Below, one piece after another: positions 42,001-54,284 of a DNA stretch of 64,000 nucleotides. The number at the start of each line of letters is the position of its first letter. The first letter of the stretch is position 1. The stretch is from Eunapius fragilis (taxonomy: Eukaryota; Porifera; Demospongiae; Spongillida; Spongillidae). Position numbers and translations under genes: made by a program. The stretch is from positions 11,884,279-11,948,278 of the forward strand of contig OY811972.1 of NCBI GenBank assembly GCA_963681505.1. The letters are read 5' to 3'. The notes beneath the pieces were generated by a model. It made no database searches, was not told the origin of the DNA, and was given only the letters and a program-made list of their open reading frames with translations.

Positions 42001-43993
42001 GTAGAGAAGGTTATGCAAATGGTCCACCGAGGTAAATTTCTGGCAATGGCAGTGTTAGCCACTATAAGAAGATTGTGTTCTTTAGATGTGGGAGACCTGG
42101 GCATGTATCTTAGAGTGTGTGAGTCCGCAATGATTTTTGGTATTTTGAAATTTCATATTCATCTATACGGCCGGACATTCATCCACAAACCATGGTTGTG
42201 CATTTAGGGGTCCTAAATAGGGCATTCCAGAACTTGCTGCTGACAGATTGCAGGGATGGGCCCATATACTAGTAGCCTACAATTACAAGGTTGCATTTCA
42301 CCCTTCACAATTAAGAACATGTAAAAGTGGATGGTCTGTTGAGGTTATTCCTACCAAAAGTGACGCACTCTGATTGAGACATCAATTCGTTGAATGTGTT
42401 ACTAATTGAAGCCTTATTGAAGCCTTACCAGTGTTTGCTCAAGTTGACACATTAATGTGTCGACTTGAGATAATTTGCTAGTAAGGTAATCCAGTGTGTA
42501 CAAGATGGGTGGCCCTCACTAGTATCAAATGAGCTGCAACCATTTTGGATTAGGAGAAATACGCTATCAATCGAATGTAGCTGTTTATTATAAGAGTTCT
42601 AGTGATTTTAACTTCACAGCTCCATTATCAGGGGCAGAGTTACATAGGGACCACCCTTGAGTAGTGCAGATGATCATGTTTGGTGGCCGGGGTTGGATAA
42701 CGAGTTGGAGGATCTGGTAAAATGATGCCCAATCACATAAGTAATCAGTCACATATACACATACACCAAGCGTTGCACCCCTGCATCCTTGGGTATGGCC
42801 AACACGTCCGTGGCAAGGTATTCATGCGGATTTCGCTGGTACAATTTTGAACAGGATGTTCCACATAGTGGTGGATGCTCATTCAAAATGGCCAGGGGTG
42901 ATACCTATGTCATTAACCACAGCTGTTCAGACTATATTGAAGTCCTGAGACAATTATTTGGGTCATATATGATATTCTAGACCAGTTAGTTAATGATAAT
43001 GGTCCTCAATTTGTATCAGATGAATTTGCCTTGTTCTTGGAGCAGAATAGAGTCAAGCATATCTGGTGAGCCCCATATCACCCCTTCCAATGGGTTGGCA
43101 GAATGGTTTGGGCAAACCTTCAAGACGGCTGTGGCTTCCTGCTCTCTTATCATAATATACTGCATGGAACCATCAATGAGGGCCCTAAGCACATTGCTTT
43201 TGGGATGAAGACTGTAATCCTTAATGGATTTGTTGAGACCCAGTGTAGATAAGACCACCAGGCTCGGCAGAAAATAGAGCAACCAGATTCAGTGTTTGGT
43301 TGGACAACATGTTCTAGCCTTCGATCCCAGGAAAAAAGGTGCAGTTGTGGATGGAATTGGCACAACCTCTTATATGTGTGTGGTGAGGTATTGTAATTAT
43401 TGACCACATTACGCCACTCACATTTGCATCATCATCGTTGCCGCCAGTGATATCATCAAAAGCTGTTCAACAGGGTGAACCTTCCCCGTACATGCCTGGT
43501 GTGGCAGACAAATCTGACTAGGACAAAACTGAAGGTGCCGTCCCTATGCCTGAAGCTGCATTTGATTCTGTGGTTACTTGCTGAGGTACTTGCGGTAGTG
43601 TAAGCGGATCTATTGAGGCCAATGATGGAACAGGAGGAATTCTAACTTGACCCTTCCTTCGGTTAGATGTGTTGTGATTACTAGATACCACCATGGGTTC
43701 AGTTCCTTCTGAGTTTGGAGTTGCGCAACAAGAAAGGAACAGCACCTTGAGTGCCTACACCTCCACAGCTTTATCCGGCAAGGAACTAATGACAAGTTAA
43801 CAGATTCAGATCTTAAGGATTGAAGGATATGTAGTGTATTGGATTGTTAGAACTATAGCATACGGCTGGGAAGTATATGCATCAGTGCACTTGCACATAT
43901 ACGTTTGAGGTGTCCTCGTGTGTGTAAGCTGCTGTGTTGCCATCATCTTTACTGCAGAACTTTGACACTGGCATGTGTATAGTTTAGTGTGTT

Positions 43994-44055
<62 letters not shown>

Positions 44056-44658
44056 GAAAAGAAATGGGCAGGACTTGTCAAGAATTTGGAACACATTCAA
44101 TTTGCTTAGTATTCTAAAAGGTCATCCTAACGCAGTTGCAACTGCACGTTCTGTAGAAGCATAACTGAGCATGGAATTTATAATCAGCTATACATTTGTA
44201 CGGCAAGTGGCAACTAAAGTCTCAAAACATGTAGTCCAGGTGTATGTGTGTGCATGTGCGTGTGCATGTGTGTGCATGTATGTATGCATGCATGTATGTA
44301 TGTATGTATGTATGTATGTATGTATGTATGTATGTATGTATGTATGTATGTATGTATGTATGTATGTATGTATGTATGTATGTATGTATGTATGTATGTA
44401 TGTATGTATGTATGTATGTATGTATGTATGTATGTATGTATGTATGTATGTATGTATGTATGTATGTATGTATGTATGTATGTATGTATGTATGTATGTA
44501 TGTATGTATGTATGTATGTATGTATGTATGTATGTATGTATGTATGTATGTATGTATGTATGTATGTATGTATGTATGTATGTATGTATGTATGTATGTA
44601 TGTATGTATGTATGTATGTATGTATGTATGTATGTATGTATGTATGTATGTATGTATG

Positions 44659-44689
<31 letters not shown>

Positions 44690-47600
44690 TGTATGTGTGT
44701 GTATGTTTGTCTGTGGCTAAACCTTGTAATTTCTTTAGAAGGGGACATTACAGATGTTGAAGCTCTGAAGCCATTCATTGAGTGTACACAATTCATTGGT
44801 GATATATATAGATCAAATTCACTTCTTATACGTGCATGTACATATACCTATCAGCAATAGCCCTACGGTGGACTAAATTCTCCGCAGCAGCTCTCAGGAC
44901 CATGGCAGCAAATACCTTAGTATGTGTTTCCTGGAATAAAAACTTGACAGTTAAGATGCATTTAGTGCCAATGTTCCCCCTGGCTGTCCATCTATTCTCT
45001 TCAAACTTTAGCACTATGGAACATAATTAACAAAGTGAACACCATGCCTTAGTACATGGTCTTCTTTGAGGCCAGAAAAACTAAGAAGCAATTTTAAAGT
45101 GTACTCCTGGCATGGCATTGAAGGATTCTTATACTTCTTACAAAAAACAATGTATATGACCTCTGCCATATTCAAAGCATTAGCGTAATGCATAGAAAAT
45201 GTCTCGTAACATCCAAAGCAAAATGAAATCCCTTGAATGAATTGTTTAAAAATGAGTTTAATGGGTGGTTCAGAGGATTTCTGGGAAAATGTACGTGAAC
45301 AAGAGCTACTTCAAATAAAGTGCTCATTGTCTCAGCCCTGTCTTCTAGTATATGTAAATACGACAAAGATGAAAATTATGGGGTCTTTGTTTGTGAAAGA
45401 GACCTAACAGAATTATCCATTCCAAACTAGCATAACTTGTATTGATAAAGGATAAGCCACATTCCAATGCCATGCAGTAAGTAGGGTCCAGTTTAATCTT
45501 GTCCTGAAGTAGTGATGAATGGAAACGAGTTCACATGAAACCTAATGTCCGAACTATTACAATGTGAGTAGTTTTGCATGGGATATTCCATGCTAAGCCT
45601 TCTCAACTTGATTTGAACAAACAATAAAGCGGTGTATATTCCAGCTGCTTGGTTAGCTAACAAGTTGTTGTTTGGTGTGGCACCCTCTTAATTGAATTGT
45701 TAGGATAATGACTACTACAGTACATGTGTTCTTCAAGGGTAAATACTAAACTAACCTTGTTTTGTATGATGCCAATTTGAATAATTACTGGAGCCTGTAA
45801 TGCCATTAAGCAACACTTTACAAGACATGGCGTTCCGGTAGTGGTGCACACAGATGGTAGTCCTCAGTTCATGTCACAGGAATTCCAAGCATTCTCAAGG
45901 TCATGGGATTTTGTTAACACTTTTTCCTCTCCGTACAATTGTCAATAAAATGGTATGGTAGAATTTGCAGTTAAAATTGTGAAGCGACTTAGCTTACCAT
46001 CCTGGCTCTTCTGGAATGGAGCAATACTACTACTACTCTATGACTACTACTAAAGAGGATCCTGTATTTCAAACTTTTTTTGATTATTGGAACCATGGTT
46101 ACGTTACCCATCGCAGACAAGAACATAAAAAATTTGAAGATACAGAGAGCCATCAAGCTAAAGGAAAGAGGAAGACACTAGACTACTGAGAGTGGGTGAT
46201 TCTGTACTAGTCCAGGACCTTTATTCTAAATAAGAAGAGTCCAGGGATTTACCGCCAAGTTTGCAACAGGGGGTGGGTTTTGGAATATAAAAAAATATAG
46301 GGGGGTGAAAGTCTTCCCTCTGCACTGTTGCATGGTATGCCATGGAGTTTTAGCATGTAAACCAGGGGGTGGGTTAGTCAAATTAGTGGCAAACCAGGGG
46401 GTGGGTAGGGGTTGGATACCGGGTGGGAGCGGTAAATCCCTGAAGACTGAGTGGATGCAAGGATATCGTAGAGGTCAGCTCTTGGATAAATCCTATATGG
46501 TGGAAGTTTAATGACTAGCTGTTATATCAAAACATTTGGGCAGTTCTAAGCACCATCCAAAGGAATCAGAGCTGTAAGCAATCTGTTGCTAGTTTACCCG
46601 TGTTTCCTTTGTACTTTATGATGAAATCATCTCATCTTAGAGTGTGACAACCAGTGACCAGAGGCAGATGTGGAACCTGTAATGAGGCTACTATCTGAGT
46701 CAGTATATACATTCATCACTAAGCACCAGGCAGGAAGTAAACCAGTATCCACCAGAGGGAGCCACAAAGAACTCCCACAAATCCAAGATACATCGAAGTC
46801 ACAGTACCTCAAGTACCAGCTGACGATAAACTATTGAGAAGCCCTTTTCGAAAAAAAAACTGCTGGACATAAACATAGCTTAGTAAATAAAAAAATCTAA
46901 TGGATTCTTGTAATTGGATACTGGGTACCTTTATTCAGAGGTTACAAGTATATGAACATCGTTTTCAATTTCAACGTACAGTGTATGGGCAATAGAGCTG
47001 TAGCTAATAGTAGCTAGCATATCGGAGGGTTAGGAACAGAATAGGGAAATAACTCACCTTATGAATTCCTGACCTGGAACAGTAGTTGATAGCCTACAAA
47101 GAAGGCACAATTACAAAGCAAATGTAAAATAATAACAACTGTAAAATGTTGCAATTAAAGAAATGTAATGTGAAATTTATTTTTGCAATTCAGGAAAGGT
47201 GCTGCACTATGTTGAGAGGTGATAAACTTCAAAGAGTGTTTACATTCCAATTATACATTCATCAATTATTTGGTTTATTGAAATTCTTTGTGAATGACTT
47301 GGGGAAGCAAAGCGTGAAGAAGTTTTGTGCCCAGACTCAAATGTACAGTGATCAGTATGTCGTCGCATACGAACATAAGCGATACCAACATACAGTATCA
47401 TGCATTTGTACACATATTTACACAACCAATTGGATCATGGTGTTACACTGGGAGTATAAATGAATAGAAACAAACCGATGTAACAATATTTGCTGGTATG
47501 TTATATGTACCAGTTGTATGTTAGGTTTATTTGCCTAAGGAAGCTCAATTTAGATATGATAGTGACTCTAGTTAGGCAAACGTTAGTAGGCAAATTCAAA

Positions 47601-50600
47601 TAAACTAGTCTCAACGCTTGCCATTAAGAAAGTGCATACCGTGTTAGTTTAAAATATACACCGTACAATTGGTTGTAGCTATTAGTGTATGAATAGCTCC
47701 AAATATATCAGCGTGATGAATTTAAAACCAGACAAAAGAAGTTAAGAAGTGCGCGAATTTCATGAATAAAGTGTGATATTCCATAAATTATGGTAGCAAA
47801 TGCTTAGCAGAAGGCATATACTATGTATGATGTTAACACATCAGTGCATATAGGACGGGTTGGGGGTAATATTGGGTCGCCCCATCATTACACTTACAAA
47901 TCTCATTAATTAATTTCATTACCATTATCAAATTGGACCACTTGCAGGATTTCTAGGTTGATACACATCCGATGGTCCTTATTTTATCAATTGCTGTCAA
48001 AAAGTGCCTATTCTATCGTCTGTTGGTGATTTGGGCTGATGGTGTGTTCAAGTGTGTGTCATTTAAAATGGATACTCTATGCTGGCATTCTGAACTCATC
48101 TGTTTGTTTGGTAAGTTCTCACTTTAGATTTTTAATGCGTCTATATACATCTACTATTAGGTATATGGCTGCTTAGAGGACTTTTTGAAGACGCAGCTTT
48201 ACAGCTCCGCTAAGTACTTTCCCTGCCAGCTGCTTGGGTAACAACTTAGAGCTGAAGCTCCGTTAATTTACAGAAAGAGGTAAGATTTACAGATAGAGGT
48301 AGGAGAAAACGATGTGAAGCATAGCTAAAGGGAGCAGCAGGCTTGTGGCATGAGGGAGCAGTAGGCTTTTGGCCTAAAGGGGCAGTATAGGCTTGTGGCT
48401 AAGGGAGCAGCAGGCTTGTGGTATGAGGAAGTAACAGGCTTGTGGCTAAGGGAGCAGCAGGCTTGTGGTGTGAGGAAGCGAGAGGCTTGTGGCTAAGGGA
48501 GCAGCAGGCATGTGGTGTGAGGAAGCAACAGGCTTGTGGCTAAGGGAGCAGCAGGCTTGTGGTGTGAGGGAAGCAGAAGTAGTAGGCATGTAGTAGGCTT
48601 GTGATGTACAGGGTCAGCAAGCTTGTGGTGAGGTACAGTGTACTTGCAGTGTGCTTCCTCAATTCTATGGTCCACATATTCCTGGGCCTCCACAGACCCC
48701 ATCTCCATGCTGAAATTCCATGGCTGCAGTTTCACCAGTTGAAGCCTCACCATTGATTATGATGCCCACATCAGGTAAGCGCATACAATCTCTTACACCT
48801 CACAACCCTCATTCTCCTCAACATAGCTACCGCACTCATCACTAAAATCACTTGTATGGGCACAAAAATGTGCCTGTCACAGGTATTGGGTTAATTGATC
48901 ATGAGTTTTATAATTCAGTATTATGTCATCTGCCTGTAAGCAGACATAATGATACACATGTACATCTGGTAAATCTTTGGTTGGCCAAAAGCTTTTGTGC
49001 TTTGTGCTATCACACCTCATAATGATACACCAATGTGAATAAAAACATAACCTTCATTGTAGACATCAGTGATAAACACTGCATGGTTTGATATCAAGGT
49101 CAAAATTAAATTGAATACAAATAATGTATCATAAGGATTCAACATATTAATATTTCCATCACTAAATAGGCATAATACATATATAGTGATCACCTGAGCC
49201 AATGTGGTCTTTCCTGATCCAGTGTCCCCACAAAGAATGGCTTTACCAAATGAATGGATAGGGTAGTCCCCACAACTTGTGCTATACTTCTGGAGCATTG
49301 TGAGTACTTCATACTTAGTAGCCAACTTCAGTGGTATGTTACCATAGGAGTTTTGTATGTTTACATCAATCCCAGGTGCGGACAGCAGAGCTTTCACACA
49401 ACCAACTTTGCCAGATCGTGCTGCCAAGTGCAATGCTGTGAACCCATTCTATGGAGGTGACATCATCACTATTACTACTATAAAGGTTTCATCATTATTA
49501 CACCATCCCCATCAAATGGACGTTACATAATCACCATTAGGTTACATTGTACATCATCACAATTATCACTGTCCCCAATCTATGAAGGTTTCATCACTAT
49601 TACACTGTCCCAATCAAATGGAGGTTACATATATATAATCACTATTACCACTGTCCCCATCCCATGAAGGTTATATCTCCAGCATTACCCTATGGAGATT
49701 ACATGTACATTAGAAGTCCCACCCTATGGAAGTTACATCATCACTATTACGTCCACACTAGTATCCATACTCTGCACCACTACACACTCAGTTCCATCAC
49801 CTCTTTACAAATGCAAATAACATACAGAACTGCACTCACCTTATCCTGATGGTTGGCCAGGGCACCCCTTTCCAACAATAATTTGACACATTCAACATGA
49901 CCTTGAGATGAGGCAAACATCAGTGGGGTCTGTCCATACTGTAAGGAGAACGTCACATTACAGCGTGTACCCTGGAATCATTTTTATAGATTATATTCAA
50001 ATGTGCAAACAAGGTCTGGAGAGGAGGGAGGTCATCCTTACTGCCCACCCATCACACACTATTCCTGGCCCACGTAAGGGGCCAGCGAAGCTTACCCACA
50101 AGTCTGCAAGAGATCACAAGTCAACCGGTGGTGTATCAGCACAAGATGGGGGCATACTGGTATTGGCACTAGGTGGGGCATACTGGTATTGGCACTAGGT
50201 GGGGGCATACTGGTATAGGAACTAGGTGGGTGCATACTGGTATTGGTACTAGGTGGGACATACTGGTATTGGCACTAGGTGGGACATACTGGTATTGGCA
50301 TTAGGTGGGACATACTAGTATTGGTACTAGGTGGGGCATACTGGTATAGGAACTAGGTGGGGGCATACTGGTATTGGCACTAGGTAGGGGCATACTGGTA
50401 TTGGCACTAGGTAGGGCATACTGGTATTGGCACTAGGTGGGACATACTGGTATTGGTACTAGGTGGGGCATACTGGTATTGGCACTAGATGGGAGCATAC
50501 TGGTATTGGCACTAGGTGGGCATACTGGTATTGGCACTAGGTGGGGCATACTGGTATTGGCACTAGGTGGGGCATACTGGTATAGGAACTAGGTGGGGCA

Positions 50601-51984
50601 TACTGGTATTGGTACTAGGTGGGACATACTGGTATTGGCACTAGGTGGGACATGCTGGTACTGGTACTAGATGTGGCATACTGGTATTGGCATTAGGTGG
50701 GACATACTGGTATTGGTACTAGGTGGGGCATAATGGTATAGGAACTAGGTGGGGGCATACTGGTATTGGCACTAGGTGGGGGCATACTGGTATTGGCACT
50801 AGGTGGGGCATACTGGTACTGGTACTAGGTGGGGGCATACTGGTATTGGCACTAGGTGGGGCATACTGGTATTGGCACTAGGTAGGGGCATACTGGTATT
50901 GGCACTAGGTGGGGCATACTGGTATTGGCACTAGGTGGGGGCATACTGGTATTGGCACTAGGTGGGACATACTGGTATTGGCACTAGGTGGGACATACTG
51001 GTATTGGCACTAGGTGGGGGCATACTGGTATTGGCACTATATTGTAGGTGGGGCATACTGGTGTTGGCACTAGGTGGGACATACTGGTATTGGCACTAGG
51101 TGGGCATACTAGTACTGACACTAGGTGGGGCATATTGGTATTGGCACTAGGTGGGGAATATTGGTATTAAACACAACATCAACTAGTTCTTTGTAATTTG
51201 TTTGGGCCACCAAAATAACTACAGTAGGTAGTGGTAATTTTTGGGGGCCTCTAAAATCAAAGTTTGCATGTACATCAATGTCTACCAAGCTCTTAAACAC
51301 AACATCAACTAGTTCTTTGTACTGATTGGAACCCCCCACACTTAGCAGCAAGAACATTTGCGACCTCATACACATGTACTATAAAGACCTCATATGCATG
51401 TAATACAAGGACCTCATATGGTCAGTTTTGGACAATTCAAAGATTTTAGTTTCCTTTATAAAGTAGAGGGGCTAAAAATGCAAGGTGTTTTAAACAGTCT
51501 CACCTCATCAGTAGCATCAATGTTCACCCCAGCATCAAGCAGTGCAATGATTTCTTCAACCCTGCCACCTACTGCAGCCTTAAGAAGCATCATTTCTGGG
51601 GTCTAAGGTGGGTGCATGGTGGTAAATGGCATGTAACACAATAACATTCATAGTGTACATGTCAGGTGGTACAATTGTACCACTTACATGTATATCTATC
51701 ATATATTGCTCTACTGTGATTGGTTATGTGCCCTCCTACATAGAAGTACTCTCCATACACACCAGCTGCTACACAGAAGTACATTTTATAAGTGTATATA
51801 GACAATGTAATTTGTGAAATAGAAAATGCAATATACCCATACAAGAACTGGACAATGTAGCAAAATAAACCATGTTTCCACCATTTCTGTGAAAACAAAT
51901 CCTCACCTTATCATTTGTTGTAATCTGATAAAGTCTCATCATCACTTCATCTGCTCTGCCATTTTTAACAGCATCCTGTAACAC
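38730..51984 (-). CDS. Ankyrin-Roc-COR-Death domain protein (ROCO/DAPK-like, no kinase)
   Basis: Eight exons on the minus strand: 51907-51984, 51504-51602, 49840-49938, 49194-49448, 47058-47093, 39379-40969, 39079-39195, 38730-39022. They sum to 2568 bp, 855 codons plus stop, with consistent phases and no internal stop. Ankyrin repeats come first. The Roc GTPase domain has its P-loop GDTGSGKTTLAQ, TAGIVPH (switch), DLAGHREYYSSH (G3) and VVGTHADV (G4). A COR-like region follows (LREYFQDNIDMMVQFLKLFE, LCVPI), then a Gly-rich linker and a C-terminal Death domain (RIKKAELDTI, LAWLQQHYD, ALARKLAEE). DAPK1 shares Ank-ROCO-Death but has an N-terminal kinase, which is not seen. It is probably a GTP-regulated intracellular signalling protein. 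The true first exon is not identified. Confidence 0.85.
39379..40969 (-). CDS. Large exon: Roc remainder, COR-like and C-terminal region
   Basis: A 1591-bp open exon starting GKPADVTHPGPVKLLTAGIV. It carries the G3 and G4 motifs of a small-GTPase-like Roc domain, then the COR-like dimerisation region and about 200 further residues. It ends at a GTAAGT donor. The phase is 0 in and 1 out. Confidence 0.9.
41475..42210 (+). pseudogene. Ty3/gypsy gag remnant in the Roc gene intron
   Basis: MVTVHKLDEFILECES at 41475 and FSKLVDALARYFELRPI match a capsid region. A worn knuckle (FRCGRPGHV, near 42075-42105) lies further on. Many stops and deletions. It is antisense to the host gene. Confidence 0.65.
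42780..43510 (+). pseudogene. Ty3/gypsy integrase remnant, intronic
   Basis: Pieces of an integrase core are in order: VVDAHSKWPGVIPMS, DNGPQFVSDEFALFLEQN (second Asp) and PSNGLAEWFGQTFKTAV with the Glu. Several frame changes and stops are present. Confidence 0.75.
43980..44051. repeat. (TG)n microsatellite
   Basis: An interrupted (TG)n run in the intron. Confidence 0.95.
44262..44690. repeat. (TGTA)n tetranucleotide array, about 410 bp
   Basis: About one hundred nearly perfect TGTA units. It generates spurious reading frames of repeating VCMY or THIH residues on both strands. Confidence 0.98.
45030..45780. other. Unresolved intronic sequence
   Basis: No frame or repeat family recognised. 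It may be worn polymerase sequence between the gypsy pieces on either side, but I cannot support this. Confidence 0.3.
45830..46510 (+). pseudogene. Second gypsy integrase remnant, split by a small TIR element
   Basis: A frame reads VVVHTDGSPQFMSQEFQAFS and NGMVEFAVKIVKRL, then LRVGDSVLVQDLYSK, the integrase core and C-terminal module. It is interrupted at 46242 and seems to resume at 46443 (TEWMQGYRRGQLLDKSYMVE). Stops are frequent. Confidence 0.7.
46242..46442. mobile_element. 201-bp TIR element inside gypsy remnant
   Basis: Ends CAGGGATTTACCGC and GCGGTAAATCCCTG are inverted 14-mers. The interior has repeated GGGGGTGGGTT motifs. Flanking 8-mers AAGAAGAG and AAGACTGA are only similar, so a hAT-type 8-bp target duplication is possible but unproven. 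Confidence 0.75.
46520..48320. other. Intronic sequence, mostly without recognised features
   Basis: Contains the micro-exon at 47058-47093. No other gene or repeat was supported. Confidence 0.5.
47058..47093 (-). CDS. 36-bp micro-exon joining P-loop to switch region
   Basis: A minus-strand exon of 12 codons (AINYCSRSGIHK) with a TTTGTAG acceptor and GTGAGT donor, phase 0 on both sides. Its place right after TTLAQ in the Roc domain gives a sensible helix after the P-loop. It is too short for ordinary ORF detection. Confidence 0.65.
48330..48600. repeat. ~22-24-bp minisatellite in the Roc gene intron
   Basis: About ten imperfect copies of AGCAGGCTTGTGGCTAAGGG and variants with GGTGTGAGG. Confidence 0.88.
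49194..49448 (-). CDS. Exon: ankyrin repeats plus Roc P-loop
   Basis: A 255-bp phase-0 exon reading NGFTALHLAARSGKVGCVKA, a second partial repeat, and then FGKAILCGDTGSGKTTLAQ. It physically joins the ankyrin and GTPase modules, which proves that they belong to one gene. Confidence 0.92.
49840..49938 (-). CDS. Ankyrin repeat exon of the Roc-Death gene
   Basis: A 99-bp phase-0 exon with TTACAG acceptor and GTGAGT donor, encoding YGQTPLMFASSQGHVECVKL. A close relative lies at 57453-57551. Confidence 0.9.
50140..51175. repeat. ~26-bp minisatellite between ankyrin exons
   Basis: About forty copies of GCATACTGGTATTGGCACTA + GGTGGG, with two variant classes (TTGGCACTA and TAGGAACTA) in patches. 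It fills most of the intron between exons 49840 and 51504. A 34-bp direct repeat (around AACATCAACTAGTTCTTTGT) lies just beyond, at 51172 and 51298. Confidence 0.96.
51504..51602 (-). CDS. Ankyrin repeat exon of the Roc-Death gene
   Basis: A 99-bp phase-0 exon encoding TPEMMLLKAAVGGRVEEIIA and ending VNIDATDE. It is homologous to the type-1 exons of the 5-10 kb gene, which links the two loci. Confidence 0.88.
51907..51984 (-). CDS. Short ankyrin-like exon of the Roc-Death gene
   Basis: A 78-bp phase-0 exon reading VLQDAVKNGRADEVMMRLYQ, with CTGTAG acceptor and GTGAGG donor. By comparison with the 5-10 kb gene it may be the first ankyrin exon, with a short start exon upstream. Confidence 0.8.
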
Positions 51985-51999
51985 CTACAGTTAAGACAC

Positions 52000-53030
52000 A
52001 ACACATTTACATGTACATGTATGGTAGAGAAGTAATCTGGGAACCCTGCATGGAGTAGGGTCTGGCAACATGTCAATACCAAAGTTGTGTTTGTAGATAT
52101 TCTATGTTTGTATGATTTCATGAACCACATAACCATACTTCCATGTGCATTTTATCAATACATAGTCACATGATTTTTGTTACAGGTGGCTGATGCATAG
52201 CTTGCTTAAACAAAAATAGAAGTACAGGACTGGTGAAAAAGCATCAAGCATGAAGTCTGAATAAACTGCTAATCCATGTTTTGCCATCATATTATATTAT
52301 TTACTATACCAGAGGCCCGTAGCAGCTCTGCATGCATTTTTCATATCTCTGTATACCACCATTAATATTAATGCACATACAATGACATTTTGGTTTACAT
52401 GAACATTGTTGTAATAACTACTGGAATTTGTAAAACGTGCTGTTGAAAAAAAGTAAGCCTGTCACTGTCTGCACATTGTAGAAAAATAATCAAAATTCGA
52501 AAGTGCCCACTTCATTTTTTTCCTTTCAAAAACGGCCTAGCCAGACGTTCTCAGACTATCCGCACATTTATAATTAGTTGCTGGGGCAAATCTTTAAAGT
52601 TAGAACTGGCCTGGGACGTGACTTGGCAGGATTCAGCTGCTAGCTGCATCGTCTTACGCAATACGGTATGTACTACATGTATAGCAGTAGGGAATATGCG
52701 AGTTCACACTATCATTTAGAAATCGTGTGCCTGTCGGTTCAGGCACTTATTGCGTGCCCATTTATCGGCGTACAATGTTACAACAGTACATCAGATCCAT
52801 GAGAGATAAATCGGTGCATATGGGAGGCGGGGTCAAGTTAATGGGCTGAAAAGTTTACGCTCTGCACGCACCGATATTAACCAACCAGCATATCTCACCG
52901 TTTTTCATTTCATCTGCATGATACACCCCCTTGCAGATATGTTATTGTAACCACACACATCATACATACACACACTCACAAACACTAACACACATACACA
53001 CACTCACACACACATAAATACAATAACCCC
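52000..53030. other. Upstream flank of the Roc-Death gene
   Basis: No gene was firmly recognised. A minus-strand ATG frame at about 52652 (MQLAAESCQ) could be a start exon, but its donor is poor. Confidence 0.35.
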
Positions 53031-53423
53031 ACATGCTTGTGTCTCATAACCTCCACTACATGGTCCTATCTCAACCTCCACTACATACTTTTGTCTCATT
53101 GCCTTCAGTACATGCCTATGTTTCATAGCCTCCACTACCTGCTGTTGTCATATAACCTCCGCTACATGATCCTGGCTTATAGCATCCATTACAATTTCAT
53201 GCCTTATAGCCTCCATTACATGCCTGTGTGGCTCTGTCTCATAGCCCCCCACTAGGGGAGATAGTGTGGCATCGAAGGCGCCGCCCTACACCAAGATGGC
53301 ATCGACCCGAGAGGGATGCATAAATTAAACTTTCAATGAAGAGTGTCGGGAGGGAGGAACAGGTTCAAGGCGGATTCGGAGAGGGGGTGAAAAGTTGATT
53401 TGCGTAGCGGGCCTTCAGCCCCA

Positions 53424-53465
53424 CCCTAACCCTACAACCCCACCCTAACCCTAAACCCTAACTTT
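53424..53465. repeat. Interstitial telomere-like repeat
   Basis: Several CCCTAA units (CCCTAACCCTAAACCCTAAC and an earlier ACCCTAACCCTAC) lie in a short tract abutting a TIR element. CCCTAA is the complement of the animal telomere repeat TTAGGG. The tract is short and imperfect, so this is not a chromosome end. Confidence 0.75.
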
Positions 53466-53479
53466 TCCCCCTAAGGACC

Positions 53480-54284
53480 CAGTATAGAACCTTATTCGAC
53501 CGCAAATATGAATATATTCTTGTGCGACATATATTGGAAAGGCGTCGCCGTTAATGAGTACACGAATATGTCGGATTCGTTTAAGCAGCTTGATACGGTG
53601 GGAAAGTTACGCTATAAAGAGAAGCTTGGTATGGTAGGGGTAACCACTGACCCATACAGAGTTCAAAACATGTTTGGCCAGCCCAAAAAGTGTTTTCTCC
53701 GAGACATATCACAAGGGCTGCGTAAATAATGACAGCTCAAACTCCGCAATTGAGGCGCAGAATCTCAACAACCCTACACCGTGTTAACATGCTTTATATC
53801 TCAATACACCCACCAGACACCACTACACGTGGATCCTGCTTGGCGCAACCGTTGCGCGTTCTGTTTTAACACAAAATGGTTTACAGTAGAAGTCGGTAAA
53901 TTGCCTTGTCTTGATTATGTTATAAATGACAAAAAACGAGGTGAAGTCAAATCAGTCCTATTACACCCACGGTATGATAGAGAGCTTATTTATGTCGCTG
54001 ATGTTCCTTTTTACCCTTTACACGGAGGGCCAAATGGATTACAAGATTGTTTTCAATACAGGAACGGCAAACTATAACCTCGCACCACGCGGATCACCAA
54101 ATCGATAGAAAAGAACGGAACCAACCTTGTATGAACGTTTTTGGCCTTGAAAAGTGATCGCTGATAGTTCCTGAACTCACTCGCCTGTAGAGAACTTCTT
54201 GTCGCGTGATGTAATTGAACCAATATTGGGACGAGCGTGTGAATTTATATATTCATATTGCGGTCGAATAAGGTCTATACACTG
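53480..54284 (+). mobile_element. ~805-bp TIR element with two open frames
   Basis: The ends share about 32 bp in inverted orientation (CTTATTCGACCGCAA.TATGAA). Plus-strand frame 53508-53729 encodes 73 residues including SDSFKQLDTVGKLRYKEKLG. Frame 53781-54077 encodes 98 residues including WRNRCAFCFNTKWFTVEVGK. Neither was assigned a function. The first resembles a small domain I associate with uncharacterised sponge and coral proteins. It is too short for a usual transposase, so it is probably non-autonomous with captured sequence. Confidence 0.7.

Noticed and set aside
44171-44796. Long ORFs of YVCM and THIH repeats on both strands
   Set aside because: They are the (TGTA)n microsatellite.
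48493-48753. Minus-strand ORF MVRLQLVKLQPWNF... as an extra Roc exon
   Set aside because: No acceptor lies before it and its tail is minisatellite; the 36-bp micro-exon already joins the flanking exons in frame.
52570-52660. MQLAAESCQ as first exon of the Ank-Roc-Death gene
   Set aside because: The frame and direction would fit phase 0 before 51984, but the donor (GTCACG) is weak and nothing else supports it.
53424-53465. A chromosome end
   Set aside because: The tract is only a few imperfect CCCTAA units, with genes and transposons continuing on both sides.
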